From the NCBI RefSeq assembly GCF_003985145.1, contig NZ_ML133521.1, positions 682,001 through 746,000 on the forward strand: DNA of 64,000 nt, given 5' to 3'. Position 1 is the stretch's first letter, and every line of letters begins with the position of its first letter. The DNA comes from Rhizobium anhuiense (GTDB lineage: Bacteria > Pseudomonadota > Alphaproteobacteria > Rhizobiales > Rhizobiaceae). A model generated the notes under the pieces. It saw only the letters and a program-made list of their open reading frames with translations, searched no databases and was not told the origin of the DNA. Made by a program: the position numbers and the translations under genes. Of this stretch, positions 62,837 to 64,000 are shown piece after piece.

Positions 62837-63453
62837 CCGAGAACTCCCAGCAGGTAGACGAAGGAAAAGACGCCGATCCAGACGACGTCGAGGAAGTGCC
62901 AGAACATCGAAAGGCACATCAGGCGGCGGCGGTTGGCCTCGATCAACCCGTGCATCGACACCTGCACCATCAGCGTGATCAGCCAGATGATGCCGAAGGT
63001 GACGTGCAGCCCGTGCGTGCCGACCAGCGTGAAGAAGGAGGAGAGGAAGGCGCTGCGCGTCGGCCCGGCTCCCTCATGGATCAGGTGGATGAACTCGTAG
63101 AGTTCGAGCCCGATGAAGGCTGCGCCGAACAGGCCGGTCACACCAAGCCAGAACAGCGTTTCCGCCTTGGCGTTTCGCTCCATCTGCAACATGGCGAAGC
63201 CATAGGTGATCGAGGAGAACAGCAGCATCGAGGTGTTGAGGGCAACGATCGGCAGATCGAACAGATCGGCCGGCGACGGGCCGGCGGCATAGTTGCGGCC
63301 AAGCACGCCGTGTGTTGCAAACAGCACCGCGAAGATCAGGCAGTCGCTCATCAGGTAGAGCCAGAAACCGAGATTGGTGCTGTTCTCCGGATGATGATCT
63401 TCCGTCAGGTAGAATTCAGGCTTTTCGGCCGTGTCGATGGTGTGATCGCTCAT
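62833..63453 (-). CDS. cyoC: Cytochrome o ubiquinol oxidase subunit III
   Basis: A 206-residue, five-helix subunit III. It shows GFWLYLMSDCLIFAVLFATH, ETLFWLGVTGLFGAAFIGLE then LYEF, SSFFTLVGTHGLHVTFGIIW and the end MFWHFLDVVWIGVFSFVYLL, all characteristic of the haem-copper oxidase subunit III family in quinol oxidases. It lies five bases after cyoB and overlaps cyoD, so the subunits are produced together. Confidence 0.93.
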   Translation of the reverse strand: MSDHTIDTAEKPEFYLTEDHHPENSTNLGFWLYLMSDCLIFAVLFATHGVLGRNYAAGPSPADLFDLPIVALNTSMLLFSSITYGFAMLQMERNAKAETLFWLGVTGLFGAAFIGLELYEFIHLIHEGAGPTRSAFLSSFFTLVGTHGLHVTFGIIWLITLMVQVSMHGLIEANRRRLMCLSMFWHFLDVVWIGVFSFVYLLGVLG

Positions 63454-63459
63454 GGTCTC

Positions 63460-64000
63460 TTACACCTGCTCGGCAAGCAGCGCGGTGCGCTTGCCTTCCG
63501 TTTCGGTTACCTCTTCGGCGGGGATGTAGAAGTCGCGTCTGTAGTTGAAGGTATGGCCGATCGCCACAGCCAGCATGGCGACGGCGGAGACGACCACCAG
63601 CCACCACATGTACCAGATCAGGCCGAAGGCAAGCGCGACGCTGATGCCCGACAGGATTGCGCCGGTGCCGGTGTTCTTTGGCATGTGGATCGGCCGGAAG
63701 CCTTGCAGCGGACGCGCATAACCGCGGTTCTTCATGTCGTACCAGCCGTCATGATCGTGCACGACGGGCGTGAAGGCGAAGTTGTAATCCGGTGGCGGCG
63801 AGGAGGTCGACCATTCCAGCGTGCGGCCGTCCCACGGGTCGCCGCTGTCGTCGCGCAATTCCTCGCGCTTCATGAAGCTGACGACGATCTGGATCAGGAA
63901 GGCGGCGATGCCGAGTGCGACCAGGCCGACGCCGAAGGCGGCGATGATGAACCAGATCTGCAGCGACGGGTCCTCGAACTGGCTGACCCGGCGGGTGACG
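63460..64000 (-). CDS. cyoB: Cytochrome o ubiquinol oxidase subunit I, C-terminal part
   Basis: The last ~180 residues of the large oxidase subunit; the rest lies beyond the window edge. The fragment reads from VTRRVSQFEDPSLQIWFIIA through a membrane helix, the conserved RDDSGDPWDGRTLEWSTSSP and PPDYNFAF, a GFRPIHMPKNTGTGAILSGI segment and two final helices. The haem and CuB ligands are in the missing part. It is the gene before cyoC in the cyo operon; cyoA would follow outside the window. Confidence 0.93.
   Translation of the reverse strand, partial: VTRRVSQFEDPSLQIWFIIAAFGVGLVALGIAAFLIQIVVSFMKREELRDDSGDPWDGRTLEWSTSSPPPDYNFAFTPVVHDHDGWYDMKNRGYARPLQGFRPIHMPKNTGTGAILSGISVALAFGLIWYMWWLVVVSAVAMLAVAIGHTFNYRRDFYIPAEEVTETEGKRTALLAEQV

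Overview
The window looks like genomic DNA (chromosome, chromid or large plasmid) of a Rhizobium species of the etli/leguminosarum type. The evidence is high G+C coding sequence, a Ti-type TraA/TraC/TraD/TraG transfer region, an RHE_PE00001-like DUF1612 protein, palindromic intergenic mosaic repeats and a cyoBCD-SURF1 operon. This is judged from remembered family resemblance, not from a database search. No tRNA, rRNA, CRISPR array, integrase or complete insertion sequence was seen.

Region 1 (1-660) is the end of a ribose/xylose-type ABC permease and its terminator. Region 2 (about 0.9-15 kb) is an accessory block of mobile-element type. It holds a DUF1173 protein, a WGR protein, a DUF736 protein, two small unknown genes that each follow a similar folded leader, an antitoxin/toxin pair, a decayed yjdM/phnA, traG (frameshifted)-traD-traC diverging from traA across a candidate oriT, a 2H-phosphoesterase-like gene and a parDE pair. 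No mating-pair (trb/virB) genes are present, so as seen the block could at most be mobilised.

Region 3 (15.3-27.0 kb) is the most unusual part. Two related orphan response regulators with atypical receivers bracket an alpha-oxoamine-synthase-like gene (one frameshift), a polyamine-type ABC importer, a GntR/FCD regulator, a class III aminotransferase, a thiamine-diphosphate enzyme and an SDR dehydrogenase. Similar palindromes lie in the importer/gntR divergent promoter, ahead of the aminotransferase and ahead of the first response regulator, which suggests one regulon. The substrate and product are unknown.

Region 4 (27.4-64 kb) looks like ordinary rhizobial backbone. It carries the DUF1612 protein, a Bax-inhibitor-1 membrane protein, an ECF sigma/anti-sigma pair with a candidate self-type promoter placed for leaderless initiation, a copper module (copA-cueR with a CueR box), treY, an alpha-2-macroglobulin/PBP1c pair, an exported MsrA, an L,D-transpeptidase, a single-domain response regulator, a TetR/drug-efflux divergent pair, an MFS transporter, two LacI regulators (one frameshifted), a glycine-zipper protein, a heterodimeric ABC exporter, a flavodoxin-like reductase, an FAD/NAD(P) protein, a hybrid histidine kinase, and SURF1 with cyoD, cyoC and the end of cyoB.

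Four genes (yjdM, traG, the oxoamine synthase, one lacI) are broken only by small frameshifts. These may be true decay or base-calling errors; the sequence alone cannot decide.
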